Below are positions 47,788-56,865 of a DNA stretch of 64,000 nucleotides, piece after piece (within the stretch, counting starts at the first letter, position 1; each line of letters starts with the position of its first letter). The translations under genes and the position numbers were made by a program. The DNA comes from Nannocystis sp. RBIL2 (GTDB lineage: Bacteria > Myxococcota_A > Polyangia > Nannocystales > Nannocystaceae): positions 1,054,001 through 1,118,000 of the forward strand of contig NZ_JAPNJW010000002.1 of the NCBI RefSeq assembly GCF_026626745.1, in the 5' to 3' direction. The notes below the pieces were generated by a model. The model was not told where the DNA came from, searched no databases, and saw nothing but the letters and a program-made list of their open reading frames with translations.

Positions 47788-48747
47788 ATGAACCGACCTT
47801 CACGTCCCGGCCTTCCCACGTTCATGGCGCGGACACCTGGAGCCCTCGCGCTGCTCGCCGCGCTGCTCGGGCCCGCCTCGGGGTGCGACCGGACCACGAC
47901 CGAACCCGCGCCGGCGCAGCCCGCCTCGCCCGCCCCGCCTGCGCCCGCCCCGGCCGAGCCGCCCGCGTCCGCGAGCACGGACCTGCCCGAAAAGACAGCT
48001 CCGGCGCCGGCCCCCGCAAGCCCGCCCGAGGCCGCCCGGCGCCCGCTCTATTACGACGGCGAGCTCACCCCCGCAGACCTCTCCGGCCGGACCCTGCGCG
48101 AGCTCACGCTGATGCGCAACACGATCTACGCGCGCGCGGGCCAGAGCTTCCGCAAGCCATGGCTCGACCAGCACTTCCGTCGCTTCGACTGGTACGCCCC
48201 GGCCCCCACGCCCGACCTCGGCAAGCTCACGCCCACCGACTACACCAACGCCCGCGCGATCGTCGATCACGAGCGGGCGATCCCCAGAGACCTGCTGGTG
48301 TCGCAGCAGAAGGCCCTCCTCGACAAGAAGGCCGCCGGTCCGCTCAGCCCGGAGGAAGACATCGAGCTCGAGCTGCTCGCGGTCCACCTCGGCGGCTGGA
48401 CTGCCGACCCCGAGCTCAAGCCTGAAGACCTGTCGCCGCTCGCCGACCCGACCCAGCTCGACGGCCTGCTGAACGCCAACCAGCTGGCGACCCTGTCGCT
48501 GCGCGACCTACGGATGCTGCGCAACACGATCTACGCCCGCCGCGGCCGGCCGTTCCGCTCGGCCCTGCTGCAGGAGCACTTCGGCGTGATGGAGTGGTAC
48601 ACGCCCGACGAGGCGTACTCCGACGCGAAGCTGACGCCGATCGACCGCAAGAACATCCGCCTGGTCCAGAGCGTCGAGAAGGCCAGCGGCGGGCCCCTCA
48701 CCGACTACGAGCACAAGGTCGAAGAGGGCTGGTTCTTCGCCGCCTGA
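47788..48747 (+). CDS. Lipoprotein with two YARHG domains
   Basis: A 319-residue predicted lipoprotein: signal to PASGC, an Ala/Pro-rich linker, then two YARHG-type domains. The first has LTLMRNTIYARAGQSFRKPWLDQHFRRFDWY (about 106-140), the second LRMLRNTIYARRGRPFRSALLQEHFGVMEWY. YARHG domains are extracellular and presumed to bind peptidoglycan or other envelope parts. ATG 47788 or 47824 could start it. It is divergent from the lipase gene and convergent with the CapA-like gene. Confidence 0.87.
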   Translation: MNRPSRPGLPTFMARTPGALALLAALLGPASGCDRTTTEPAPAQPASPAPPAPAPAEPPASASTDLPEKTAPAPAPASPPEAARRPLYYDGELTPADLSGRTLRELTLMRNTIYARAGQSFRKPWLDQHFRRFDWYAPAPTPDLGKLTPTDYTNARAIVDHERAIPRDLLVSQQKALLDKKAAGPLSPEEDIELELLAVHLGGWTADPELKPEDLSPLADPTQLDGLLNANQLATLSLRDLRMLRNTIYARRGRPFRSALLQEHFGVMEWYTPDEAYSDAKLTPIDRKNIRLVQSVEKASGGPLTDYEHKVEEGWFFAA

Positions 48748-48799
48748 TGAGCAGGCAGCGCCCCGGGCGGGCGCAGGACCAGTTTGCGGATGAACCATC

Positions 48800-48865
48800 G
48801 AGCATGCCCTCCTGGGCATGTCCTGAAGAGCATGTCCATTTCGACATGCCCTGAAGACCTCGTAG
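48800..48865. repeat. CATG 14-bp array between convergent genes
   Basis: Cores at 48803, 48817, 48831, 48845 and 48859; a weak one lies at 48789. All steps are 14 bp. Confidence 0.85.
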
Positions 48866-48888
48866 CGTGAACAACAGGCGGACCTCGC

Positions 48889-49827
48889 TCACTGCGTGAG
48901 CGTCAGGCGGTCGACGTCGCGGCGGCCGGCCACCCCGAGCGCCTGCAGCAGGTCGAGCACCGGCCCCGGATCGGCGGCGAGGCGAGCCGGCTGCCCGCCG
49001 AGGCCGGCGTCGATCGGCACCAGGGCGGCCGACTCGAGGCCATCTCGGCCCAGTCGCACGCGCAGGAGCAGGGCCTCGCGCTCGTCGGTGCAGTCGCAGG
49101 CGAAGGTGGCGTTGCCGAGGCCCCAGGCGACGACCGTCCTGCCCCGCAGCTCGGCGCCGGCGAGAGAGTGCGAGCCGTGGGCGACGACCACCGCGGCACC
49201 TGCCTCGAAGGCCAGGTCGACTGCGCGCCGCAGCTGCGGCTCGGGCAAGTAGAGCGGCGGGCCGGTGGTGTGAAAGCCGACCGCCAGGACATCGCCGGCG
49301 CGGCGCGCCTCCGCCAGCGCCAGCGGCAGCTCCGGCGGCACCGCGTCCGCGAGGTCGAAGCCGGCCAGGGCCACGCGCAGGCCGTCGCGCTCGATCACCG
49401 CCACACCCGCCGCTCCGCTGAACGGCGCCAGACCGGCGGCGCGCAGGGCCGCGGCGGTGTTTGCCTGTCCCGCGGGGCCCGCGTCGTCGGCGTGATTGTT
49501 GGCGAGGCCGACGGCGACGACGCCGGCCCGCGCCAGCTCGTCCGGCGTACCTGTCCCATTGAACAGGCGCAGGGCCGCGGCCTCCCGCACGACCCCCTGG
49601 GCGCCCCGCGGATCGATCGGCCCCTCGAGGTTGACGACGCCGCTCGCGTTGCCCATGGCCGCGCCGAGCCCGGCGAGCGCCCCTGCCCCGCCCGGCCCGA
49701 GGTGGACGTCGCCGGCGAACCACAGCTCGACAGCGGCCGCCGCCTCGCCGCCTCGCCTGTCCGAAAGGCCAGCCTCTCTCCCGCACGCGAGCGCCGCGCC
49801 GAGCCCGATCGCCGCGATCCCCCGCAC
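48889..49827 (-). CDS. CapA-family metallophosphatase-like lipoprotein
   Basis: A 312-residue protein like the PGA_cap/CapA family of calcineurin-type phosphoesterases linked to poly-gamma-glutamate or capsule synthesis. Metal-site blocks are GDVHLG, NLEGPI, GLANNHADD and a later VVAHGSHSL; FHTTGPP lies in place of the usual HWG. A signal peptide ends ALAC, so a lipoprotein is predicted. GTG start. No capsule genes are nearby. Two CCTG pairs (49550/49564 and 49756/49770) are in the coding sequence. Confidence 0.8.
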   Translation of the reverse strand: MRGIAAIGLGAALACGREAGLSDRRGGEAAAAVELWFAGDVHLGPGGAGALAGLGAAMGNASGVVNLEGPIDPRGAQGVVREAAALRLFNGTGTPDELARAGVVAVGLANNHADDAGPAGQANTAAALRAAGLAPFSGAAGVAVIERDGLRVALAGFDLADAVPPELPLALAEARRAGDVLAVGFHTTGPPLYLPEPQLRRAVDLAFEAGAAVVVAHGSHSLAGAELRGRTVVAWGLGNATFACDCTDEREALLLRVRLGRDGLESAALVPIDAGLGGQPARLAADPGPVLDLLQALGVAGRRDVDRLTLTQ

Positions 49828-49932
49828 CCCGGCAGCATGCCGACGTCCGGCCCGCTGCGCCAGACGCGACCGGCGTCCTCGCTCGCGCGGCCTGCTTGCG
49901 CCGGCGGCGTCGAGCCGTCATCCTGCCGCGGC

Positions 49933-50955
49933 ATGGCGATGATCTCGCGGAAGAAGCGTCCCTACCGCGTGCAGGAGGGCCTACGCAACTACCTCCGCCG
50001 TCACAGCCGGCTCGCCGAGCTGCCGGTGTCGTACGCCGATCTCACGCGCTACGACGACGCCACCCCGGTCTACGACAAGCGCGGCCGCGACACCTTGTGG
50101 CAGTCGGTGCTGTATCCGCCGTCGATGCGCAAGGAGATCCACCGCGACCTCGTGCGCACCTACGCGAACATGCGAGTCATGGGCAACGCGGCGCTGATGC
50201 AGCACCTCATCACCGACCGCGTCGACGTCTGCACCTACGGCAACACCCAGCCGTTCCGCGTCCGGATCCTCAACACCCTCAACGAGAACTTCGACTACTT
50301 CTACGTCAAGCACGCCGACGCCTCGCGGCTCTACGGCCTCGAGCTCGAGGACCTGCTGTCGCCGAGCCGGATCCAGTACCTCACCGACGGCGTCACCCTC
50401 ATCGAGGAGCACATCGCCGGGATCCCCGGCGACCAGTTCATCCGCGAGCACCTCGGCGACTCGCGGATCGAGGCGGTCCGCCTCGCCAAGGAGTTCGTCA
50501 AGTTCAACGAGCGCTGCTTCGTCCGCCTCCTCGGCGACATGCACTCGAGCAACTTCGTCGTCAACGTCATCCCCGACCTCGACGAGGTGATGGTCCGGAT
50601 CCGCGCGATCGACTTCGACCAGCAGAGCTACGAGGGCCGCTGCAACGTGTACATGCCCAAGTACTACTCGCAGAACAACGCGGTCATCTTCCTCGCCATG
50701 TCGTGCATGACCCACGAGTCGGTCAAGCAGTACCAGGAGGAGGAGCACGCGCTGCTGCGCCTGCGCGCCCGCGCGGAGCACGAGGCGCTCGGCGATCTCC
50801 TGCACACCATGAGCGACGACGACCTCGCGCCGGTCGACAACATCCAGCGGCTGCGGCAAGAGCTCGCGCATCACCACCGCGACGACCGCTTCCTGCGCTG
50901 CGAATCGATGGGCGAACTCGTGCGCGCCTCTCTCAGCCTGCTCGACTGGGAGTAG
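49933..50955 (+). CDS. Aminoglycoside-phosphotransferase-like kinase of unknown substrate
   Basis: A 340-residue cytoplasmic protein. The centre reads LLGDMHSSNFVVNV (Asp202, Asn207) and RAIDFDQ (Asp227 and 229), matching the catalytic loop GDxHxxN and the metal-binding D of APH-like and other atypical kinases; FYVKHAD may supply the ATP-binding Lys. The N-terminal 60 residues are basic (RKKRPYRVQEGLRNYLRRHSR). I know no named family. The next gene begins ten bases after its stop, so the two are likely an operon. Confidence 0.6.
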   Translation: MAMISRKKRPYRVQEGLRNYLRRHSRLAELPVSYADLTRYDDATPVYDKRGRDTLWQSVLYPPSMRKEIHRDLVRTYANMRVMGNAALMQHLITDRVDVCTYGNTQPFRVRILNTLNENFDYFYVKHADASRLYGLELEDLLSPSRIQYLTDGVTLIEEHIAGIPGDQFIREHLGDSRIEAVRLAKEFVKFNERCFVRLLGDMHSSNFVVNVIPDLDEVMVRIRAIDFDQQSYEGRCNVYMPKYYSQNNAVIFLAMSCMTHESVKQYQEEEHALLRLRARAEHEALGDLLHTMSDDDLAPVDNIQRLRQELAHHHRDDRFLRCESMGELVRASLSLLDWE

Positions 50956-50965
50956 GCGTGCCATA

Positions 50966-51769
50966 GTGAAGGTGATGAGCATCGCCCGCGAGTACACCCG
51001 TTCCCTGCGGAAGCACCTGCGTTGCCGGGCGGTCTGGCCGCCGCTCCTCGACGTGCGTCCCGGCGATTACGGGGTGTTCCGCGGCGGCGTGTTCGTGCGC
51101 ATCGGCCACCTCACCACCGACTTCGGCGTGCCCGTCGTCAGCGAGCCGGGCGGACGCCGCGCCGAGAAATTCCAGTACCACAGCGAGGGCTCGCTCGGCT
51201 TCGGCGGCGCCGCCGACCTCGCGGTCGGAGAAGCCAGCGCCGAGCTGCGGATCGGCCTCGCGCGCCGCGCATCCTTCTTCGTCTCGGTCGCCGAGCTCGA
51301 CGTCGAGCGCCTCCAGAGCCCGCGGCAAATCGCCCTCGACCTGCGCGAGCGCGACGACTGGCCGTTCCTCCGCTACTTCGTCGTCGGCGAGCTGTTCAAG
51401 GGCCGCGACCTGCTGTTCTACGCCTCCGAGTCGGGCGAGGCCGGCGTCTCCTTGCGCGGCGAGCCTTCCGAGCTCCTGCGCTTCCAGCAGCTCGGCAAGC
51501 TGGGCGGCTCGATCCAGATCGCGTCGTCCGGCGACTGCCGCCTGCAGTACCGCGGCAGCCCCGACGTGACCGCCGCCATCGGCCTCAACCTGTTCCGGAT
51601 CCGCCGAATCGGCGTCGACCCGCTCCGCTACCGCGCCGCAGTCGAGTCCAGCGCCGGCTCGACCCTGCTCGCCGCCCGCGAGGACGACGACGACGCCCTC
51701 GAGCACCTCGAGGACGGCGACGAAGTCGACGACGACGGCCTCGACGACGGCAACACCCGCCTGGCCTGA
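50966..51769 (+). CDS. Hypothetical protein, partner of the APH-like kinase
   Basis: A 267-residue protein without signal or membrane segment. The body (about 20-230) looks like a compact alpha/beta domain: WPPLLDVRPGDYGVFRGGVFVRIGHL, AELRIGLARRASFFVSVAELDVE, WPFLRYFVVGELFKGRDLLFYASESGEAGV. The tail is highly acidic (DDDDALEHLEDGDEVDDDGLDDG). Function unknown. Starts at GTG 50966 or ATG 50975; neither has a convincing ribosome site. Confidence 0.7.
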   Translation: MKVMSIAREYTRSLRKHLRCRAVWPPLLDVRPGDYGVFRGGVFVRIGHLTTDFGVPVVSEPGGRRAEKFQYHSEGSLGFGGAADLAVGEASAELRIGLARRASFFVSVAELDVERLQSPRQIALDLRERDDWPFLRYFVVGELFKGRDLLFYASESGEAGVSLRGEPSELLRFQQLGKLGGSIQIASSGDCRLQYRGSPDVTAAIGLNLFRIRRIGVDPLRYRAAVESSAGSTLLAAREDDDDALEHLEDGDEVDDDGLDDGNTRLA

Positions 51770-51835
51770 GCGGCTGTCCCCGGGGACATGCCCTTCGCCG
51801 CATGTCCTCCTGGGCATGCCCCGAAGGACATGTCC
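51770..51835. repeat. CATG 14-bp array between convergent genes
   Basis: Cores at 51773 (GCTG), 51787, 51801, 51815 and 51829, exact 14-bp steps. It lies just beyond the fad terminator. Confidence 0.88.
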
Positions 51836-51850
51836 TGTCGCTCCCTCGCA

Positions 51851-51888
51851 GAAAAAACGAACGGGCCCCGAGGTGACCTCGGAGCCCG
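51851..51888 (-). terminator. Rho-independent terminator of the fadJ-fadI operon
   Basis: On the minus strand a 12-bp GC-rich stem (one mismatch, arms 51862-51873 and 51877-51888, 3-nt loop) is followed by a TTCG-TTTTTT run. It begins about 20 bases after the fadI stop. It is the clearest intrinsic terminator in the window. Confidence 0.88.
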
Positions 51889-51907
51889 CGGTTCACGGCA
51901 GCGAGCG

Positions 51908-53203
51908 TCAGGCCCGCTCGAAGATCATCGCCGAGCCCATGCCACCGGCCGCGCAGGCGGAGATCAGGCCGAACTGGGCCGACTTCTGGGCCATCTGGTC
52001 GAGCAGCTGGATCACCAGGCGGCCGCCGGTGGCGCCGAACGGGTGGCCAAGAGAGATGCTGCCGCCCCACTGGTTGATGAAGGTCGGGTCGATCTCGCCG
52101 ACCGCCGCCGGGCGACCGAGCTTCTCGGCGCAGTACTTGGCCGAGCCGAGGCCGTGGATGTTGGCCAGCACCTGGGCCGCGAACGCCTCGTGCATCTCGA
52201 TCACGCCGAGGTCGGAGAGCGCCAGGCCGGTCTGATCGAGCACGCTGGCGACCGCGCTGACCGGGCCCATGAGCAGGTGCTCGAACGGATCGATGGCGGT
52301 GTAGTGGTAGCCGCGGAGGAGGCCGAGGATCGGCCAGCCCTCGGCGCGCGCGACCTCTTCCGAGGCCAGCAGCACCGCCGACGCGCCGTCGGTCAGCGGC
52401 GAGCTGTTGCCCGCGGTGACCGAGCCGAGGTCGCGGTCGAACACCGGCTTCAGCTTGGACAGCTTCTCGACGCTCGTGTCCGGGCGCGGGTGATCGTCGC
52501 TGGTGACGATGTTCACCTCTTTGCCGCGCGGGACCGCCACGGGGGCGATGCGCGACGAGATGAGCTTGTTCTTCCACGCCTCGCCGGCGCGCTGGTGGCT
52601 CTGCGCGGCGAACTTGTCCTGGTCCTCGCGCTTGATGCCGAACGCCTTGGCCATCTTCTCGGCCGACTGGCCCATCGTCTGGCCGGTCGACGTCTCGGCG
52701 ATCGCGGGCGCCACCGGGGCGAGGTCGGCGAGCTTGACCCCGCGGAACGCCTTGAGGCGCTCCGTGGCGCTGCGGGCCTTGCTGGCGACGAACAGCGCGT
52801 CGCGGAAGCGGCGGCCGTACTGGATCGGCACGTCGCTCAGCACCTCGGCGCCGCCGGCGAGCACCACGTCGGCCTTGCCGAGCGCGATGGACTCGGCGGC
52901 GGTCGTGATCGCCTGGTTGCTCGAGATGCACGCCATGCTGATCGTGAAGCCGGGCACCCCGGTGGGGAACGCCCCGGCGAGCGCGATCTCGCGGGCGATG
53001 TTCGGCGCGCCGACCGGCGGCGAGACGATGCCGAACACGATCTGCTGCACGCGCTCGGGCCGGATCTGGGCCCGCATCAGCGTCTCGCGGGCTGCCGCCA
53101 CGCCGAGCTGCACGGCCGAGCTGCGGATCAGCTGCCCGCCCGCCTTACAAAAGGGCGTACGCGCCCCGGCCACCACCGCGACTCTGCGGACCTGCGAACT
53201 CAT
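51908..53203 (-). CDS. fadI: 3-ketoacyl-CoA thiolase (beta-oxidation beta subunit)
   Basis: Cleaves 3-ketoacyl-CoA with CoA to acetyl-CoA and a shortened acyl-CoA. The 431-residue protein carries the acylated Cys92 in SMACISSNQA, the HEAFA block, GHPFGATG with the catalytic His, and the second Cys in ISACAAGGMGSAMIFE. It is closer to FadI than FadA in length and motifs. Its ATG overlaps the fadJ stop (ATGA), so the two subunits are coupled in translation. It ends at a strong terminator. Confidence 0.94.
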   Translation of the reverse strand: MSSQVRRVAVVAGARTPFCKAGGQLIRSSAVQLGVAAARETLMRAQIRPERVQQIVFGIVSPPVGAPNIAREIALAGAFPTGVPGFTISMACISSNQAITTAAESIALGKADVVLAGGAEVLSDVPIQYGRRFRDALFVASKARSATERLKAFRGVKLADLAPVAPAIAETSTGQTMGQSAEKMAKAFGIKREDQDKFAAQSHQRAGEAWKNKLISSRIAPVAVPRGKEVNIVTSDDHPRPDTSVEKLSKLKPVFDRDLGSVTAGNSSPLTDGASAVLLASEEVARAEGWPILGLLRGYHYTAIDPFEHLLMGPVSAVASVLDQTGLALSDLGVIEMHEAFAAQVLANIHGLGSAKYCAEKLGRPAAVGEIDPTFINQWGGSISLGHPFGATGGRLVIQLLDQMAQKSAQFGLISACAAGGMGSAMIFERA

Positions 53204-55395
53204 GCGGCACCTCCCTCATCCTTGTTGAGGCTCGAGAAATTCTTGCCCGACCTGGCCAGCTCGAGCAGCAGCGCCGGCGGCGTGTACGTGTCGCCGTAGC
53301 GCTCGCGCAGCTGGGCCAGGCGGCTGACCACCGCGCCCGGGCCGAGCGCGTCGATGTGACGGAACGGGCCGCCGCGCATCGGCGGGTAGCCGAAGCCGAA
53401 CACCGCCCCGATGTCGCCGTCGCGCGGCGTGGCGATGATGCCCTCCTCGAGGCAGCGGATCGCCTCGAGCGCCGCGATCAACGTCAAGCGCTCGCCCAGC
53501 TCCTCCGGGTCGCCCGGCTCGGACAGCGGCGTGCGGCCGGCGAAGAACTCGTAGACCTCGGGGTCGACGCGCTTGCGCGGCTTCTTGCCGAGGAACGAGC
53601 GCTCGCCCTCGCCGGGGTAGATGTAGAACCCGCGGCCGTTCTTGCGGCCGTAGCGCTTGCTGGCGAGGAACTGGTCGACTGTGTCGGGCACGGTGATGCG
53701 CTCAGGGAACGCCTCGGACAGCGTCTTCGACACCTTCGCGCCGACGTCGATGCCGACCTCGTCGAGCAGGGTGATCGGGCCGACGGGCCAGCCGATCTGC
53801 CGCGCCCCGCGATCGACCGCCTCGATCGTGTGGCCGTCCTGGACCATCTGCAGCGCGGCCATCAAGTAGAAGCCGAGCACGCGCGTGGTGTAGAAGCCGG
53901 GGCCGTCCTTGACGACGATCGACGTCTTGCCGATCTGCGCCGCGTAGCGCAGGCAGGTCGCCAGCGTCTCCGGCGAGGTCTCCGGCGTCACCACGATCTC
54001 GAGCAGCGGCATCTTCGACACCGGCGAGAAGAAGTGCAGGCCGATCAGGCGGTCCTTGTGCTGCAGCTTGGCCCCGACCTTGCCGATCGGCAGCGCCGAG
54101 GTGTTGCTGGCCAGGATCGTCTCCCGTGGCACGATCGACTCGAGCTGGGCGAACACGTCCTGCTTGAGGCCGAGGTTCTCGGGCACGGCCTCGATGATGA
54201 GGTCCATGGTGCCGAAGCCGGCCAGCTCGAGGCTGCCGCTGACCCGGCTCCTGGCCTTGAAGACGTGGCGCTCGCCGAGGCTCTTGGCCCGGCGGTCGAA
54301 GTACGACTTGCAGTGGGCCAGCGCCTTCCCCAGCGGCTCCGGGGCGATGTCGCGGATCCGCGTCTCGATGCCCTTCTCGGCCGAGACCACGGCGATGTCG
54401 GCGCCCATGAAGCCGCCACCGACCATGCCGAGCCGGTGGATCGGTGCGCCCTCGACGACGTCGCCCTCGGCGTCCTTGACCTCTTGCTTCTTCAGCGCGT
54501 TGCTGCGGCGGAACAGCGACACCAGGTTCTGCGCCACCGGGCCCACCGCCAGCTCGGCGAACGCCGGCGGCTCCTGGGCCAGCGCCTCGTCGAGCGGCAG
54601 CGTCAGCCCGCGCTCGATCAGGTCGATCGCCACCAGCGGCGCCGGGTACAGCCCCAGCGTCTTGCGCTGGACCGTCTTGCGCGCCTGGTTGAACAGCACG
54701 CGCCGACCGACCGGGTTGTGCTCGAGCAGGACGCGGGCCACGTCGCTCTTCGGGTGCAGGTGCGGCTCGAGCTTGTGCGCCGCCAGCAGCCCGGCGGCCC
54801 GGCGAGCGGCCGCCAGCAGCGACTCCTCGCTCACCACCTGGTCGACGAGGCCCATCTTCTTGGCCGCGCGCGGGCGGATGTTGCGGCCGGTGAGGATCAC
54901 GTCGAGCGCCTCGCGCACGCCGATGAGGCGCGGCAGGCGGGTCACGCCGCCGCCGCCGGGGAACAGGCCGAGCATCGTCTCGGGCAGGCCGAGCACCGTC
55001 TTCGGCGAGTCGGTGGCGATCCGCCAGGTGCAGCACAGCGCGAGCTCGAGGCCGGCGCCGAGGCAAGCGCCGTGGATCGCGGCGACGATCGGCACCTTCG
55101 AGTTGGCGATCCGCTTGAGGACCTCGTGGCCCTTGCGGCTGAACGTCTCGACGTCCTTGCGGTCCTTCGCGGTGGCGAACACCTCGACGTCGGCGCCGGC
55201 GATGAAGTTGTCGGGCTTGCCCGAGATCAGCACGACGCCGGCCAGACCGGGCGTGCTCTCGAGCGCCGCGAACTGCTCCTCGATCGCGGCCAGCGCCGCC
55301 GGAGCGATCGTATTGACCTTCTCGCCCGGGCGGTCGATCGTGATGACCGCGAGGCGGGGCGACACCTCCGGTGGGTCGAGCGTGAGGGTGAACAT
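53200..55395 (-). CDS. fadJ: Fatty-acid oxidation complex alpha subunit
   Basis: Bifunctional enoyl-CoA hydratase and L-3-hydroxyacyl-CoA dehydrogenase. Of 731 residues, about 1-190 are the crotonase-fold hydratase (GACLGAGLELAL, with the catalytic-loop LGLPETMLGLFPGGGG). The NAD-binding dehydrogenase starts at about 325 (GMVGGGFMGADIAVVSA), with SNTSALPI and HFFSPVSKMPLLEIV, and is followed by the two helical C-terminal repeats. ATG 55395 starts the standard N-terminus. Operon with fadI; no electron-transfer or acyl-CoA dehydrogenase gene is adjacent. Confidence 0.95.
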   Translation of the reverse strand: MFTLTLDPPEVSPRLAVITIDRPGEKVNTIAPAALAAIEEQFAALESTPGLAGVVLISGKPDNFIAGADVEVFATAKDRKDVETFSRKGHEVLKRIANSKVPIVAAIHGACLGAGLELALCCTWRIATDSPKTVLGLPETMLGLFPGGGGVTRLPRLIGVREALDVILTGRNIRPRAAKKMGLVDQVVSEESLLAAARRAAGLLAAHKLEPHLHPKSDVARVLLEHNPVGRRVLFNQARKTVQRKTLGLYPAPLVAIDLIERGLTLPLDEALAQEPPAFAELAVGPVAQNLVSLFRRSNALKKQEVKDAEGDVVEGAPIHRLGMVGGGFMGADIAVVSAEKGIETRIRDIAPEPLGKALAHCKSYFDRRAKSLGERHVFKARSRVSGSLELAGFGTMDLIIEAVPENLGLKQDVFAQLESIVPRETILASNTSALPIGKVGAKLQHKDRLIGLHFFSPVSKMPLLEIVVTPETSPETLATCLRYAAQIGKTSIVVKDGPGFYTTRVLGFYLMAALQMVQDGHTIEAVDRGARQIGWPVGPITLLDEVGIDVGAKVSKTLSEAFPERITVPDTVDQFLASKRYGRKNGRGFYIYPGEGERSFLGKKPRKRVDPEVYEFFAGRTPLSEPGDPEELGERLTLIAALEAIRCLEEGIIATPRDGDIGAVFGFGYPPMRGGPFRHIDALGPGAVVSRLAQLRERYGDTYTPPALLLELARSGKNFSSLNKDEGGAA

Positions 55396-55552
55396 GGCGG
55401 GCGGGACATTGACGCGAAGGCCCACCCGGCGCAAGCACAAACCGTCCTGCCGGGTCCGGACGGCTGCCGGCCGCCGGGGTCGGCCGGACCCGGGGCTCGT
55501 CCCCGCCCGACCGCCGCCGGCCGCCGCCTCCGGCCAGACCGCGGCCGCGGAT

Positions 55553-55604
55553 GGACATGTCGTCTGGGACATGTTCGATCGAACATGCCCTGAAGTGCAG
55601 GCCC
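55553..55604. repeat. CATG 14-bp array
   Basis: Cores at 55556, 55570, 55584 and 55598 (CAGG), 14 bp apart. It lies just downstream of the ACC-deaminase-like gene in the 216-bp gap before fadJ. Confidence 0.83.
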
Positions 55605-55611
55605 GAAGGTC

Positions 55612-56718
55612 TCAGGTCGCGGCCGGCAGCGCCGCGCCGGCGCGGATCAGTCGCCGCCGCAGCGCCATCGGCACGCGCGCCTCCCAGCCCTCGACGATGT
55701 GCGGGCGCAGGTCGGTGGCCCCGTGGGTGTCCCAGAACAGCACCGGCCCGGACACCGCCCCCGCCGCGAGGTCGCTCCGCAGCGCGGCCAGGCACTTGCC
55801 GGTGTAGGTCGTCTCGAGCGCGAGGCCGCCGCCCGCGGCCAGGGCCACCGCCTCCTCGCCGGCCATGGTCGGCACCGCGTAACCGGACCCGACCTGCGAG
55901 TGGTCGATCGACCAGGTCACGCCGGCGCGCGCGAGCAGCCCCTCCGGCCCGAGCGCGGCCAGCTCGGGCTGCAAGCCGGCCTTCACCAGCGCGGCGAACA
56001 CCTGGTTCAGCGTGCGCCTCAGCAAATATGTCCCGAGGTACAGGCGCTCGAGCGCCGACACCACGCGGATGCGCACCGGCAGGCCCGCCAGCGCCAGCCC
56101 GAGCGCCAGCCCGCAGCACGAGCCGCACGTGCCCCCGGTGACGTAGAGCGCCTGCGGGGCCGGCAGTACGCCCTCCTTCACCTGCTGCGCGAGCTCGAGC
56201 CCGGCCTCGACGAAGCCGAGCGAACCGAGCCCGGTGGTCCCGCCGGGCGGCATGTACACCCCGGCCTGCTCCGGCCGGGACCACGTGCGGTACGCCAGCC
56301 ACGCCAGCGGCAGCGCCGGCCGCGTCGGCACCGCCCACAGCTTGGCCCCCGTCGACAGCAGCAGCGCCAGATCTTCGAGCGTGTGCGCCGTCGGGACCTG
56401 GTCGAACACCCAGGCGTGCAGCTCGCGGCCCTGGGCCTGCAGGTGGAGCGCCAGCGCCACGAGGTGATGACTGCCGATCCCGCCGACCGAGACGATCGGA
56501 CGTCGATCGTCGTACGGCGGGTTGGCCAGCAGCCACTCCAGCTTGCGCACCTTGCCGCCGCCATAGAGACGGCTGGTCTGATCGTCGCGCTTGACGTAGA
56601 CCGCAGCCCCTGGAGCGTCGAGCCACGGCGCCCGCTCGACGGGCGTCGGCAACGTCGCCAGATCGAGGCGAGCCGGGGGGTTGCGCAAGAACGGCGACAG
56701 GTGGTGTTCGCGCTTCAT
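55612..56718 (-). CDS. PLP-dependent ACC deaminase/D-cysteine desulfhydrase family protein
   Basis: A 368-residue fold-type II PLP enzyme. The start TPVERAPWLD...VYVKRDDQTSRLYGGGKVRKLEWLL contains the expected PLP Lys in GGGKVRKLE. VTGGTCGSCCGLALGLALAG is the phosphate-binding Gly loop region. D-cysteine desulfhydrase activity (to pyruvate, sulfide and ammonia) is at least as likely as ACC deamination; the sequence does not decide. Length is somewhat above the usual 330-340. Confidence 0.85.
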   Translation of the reverse strand: MKREHHLSPFLRNPPARLDLATLPTPVERAPWLDAPGAAVYVKRDDQTSRLYGGGKVRKLEWLLANPPYDDRRPIVSVGGIGSHHLVALALHLQAQGRELHAWVFDQVPTAHTLEDLALLLSTGAKLWAVPTRPALPLAWLAYRTWSRPEQAGVYMPPGGTTGLGSLGFVEAGLELAQQVKEGVLPAPQALYVTGGTCGSCCGLALGLALAGLPVRIRVVSALERLYLGTYLLRRTLNQVFAALVKAGLQPELAALGPEGLLARAGVTWSIDHSQVGSGYAVPTMAGEEAVALAAGGGLALETTYTGKCLAALRSDLAAGAVSGPVLFWDTHGATDLRPHIVEGWEARVPMALRRRLIRAGAALPAAT

Positions 56719-56865
56719 GGGCCGAGAAACGAGCCAAGCCAGCTTGCCCGAGAGGCGTTACGCCTCGCAGCAAAGATAGGCGAGACCTTCCTCATGAGAG
56801 GACTCGGGCCTGAATCACCCCGATGCTGGGTCGCGGCCGCAGGGCCCGGTATGCTTCCCACTCTA

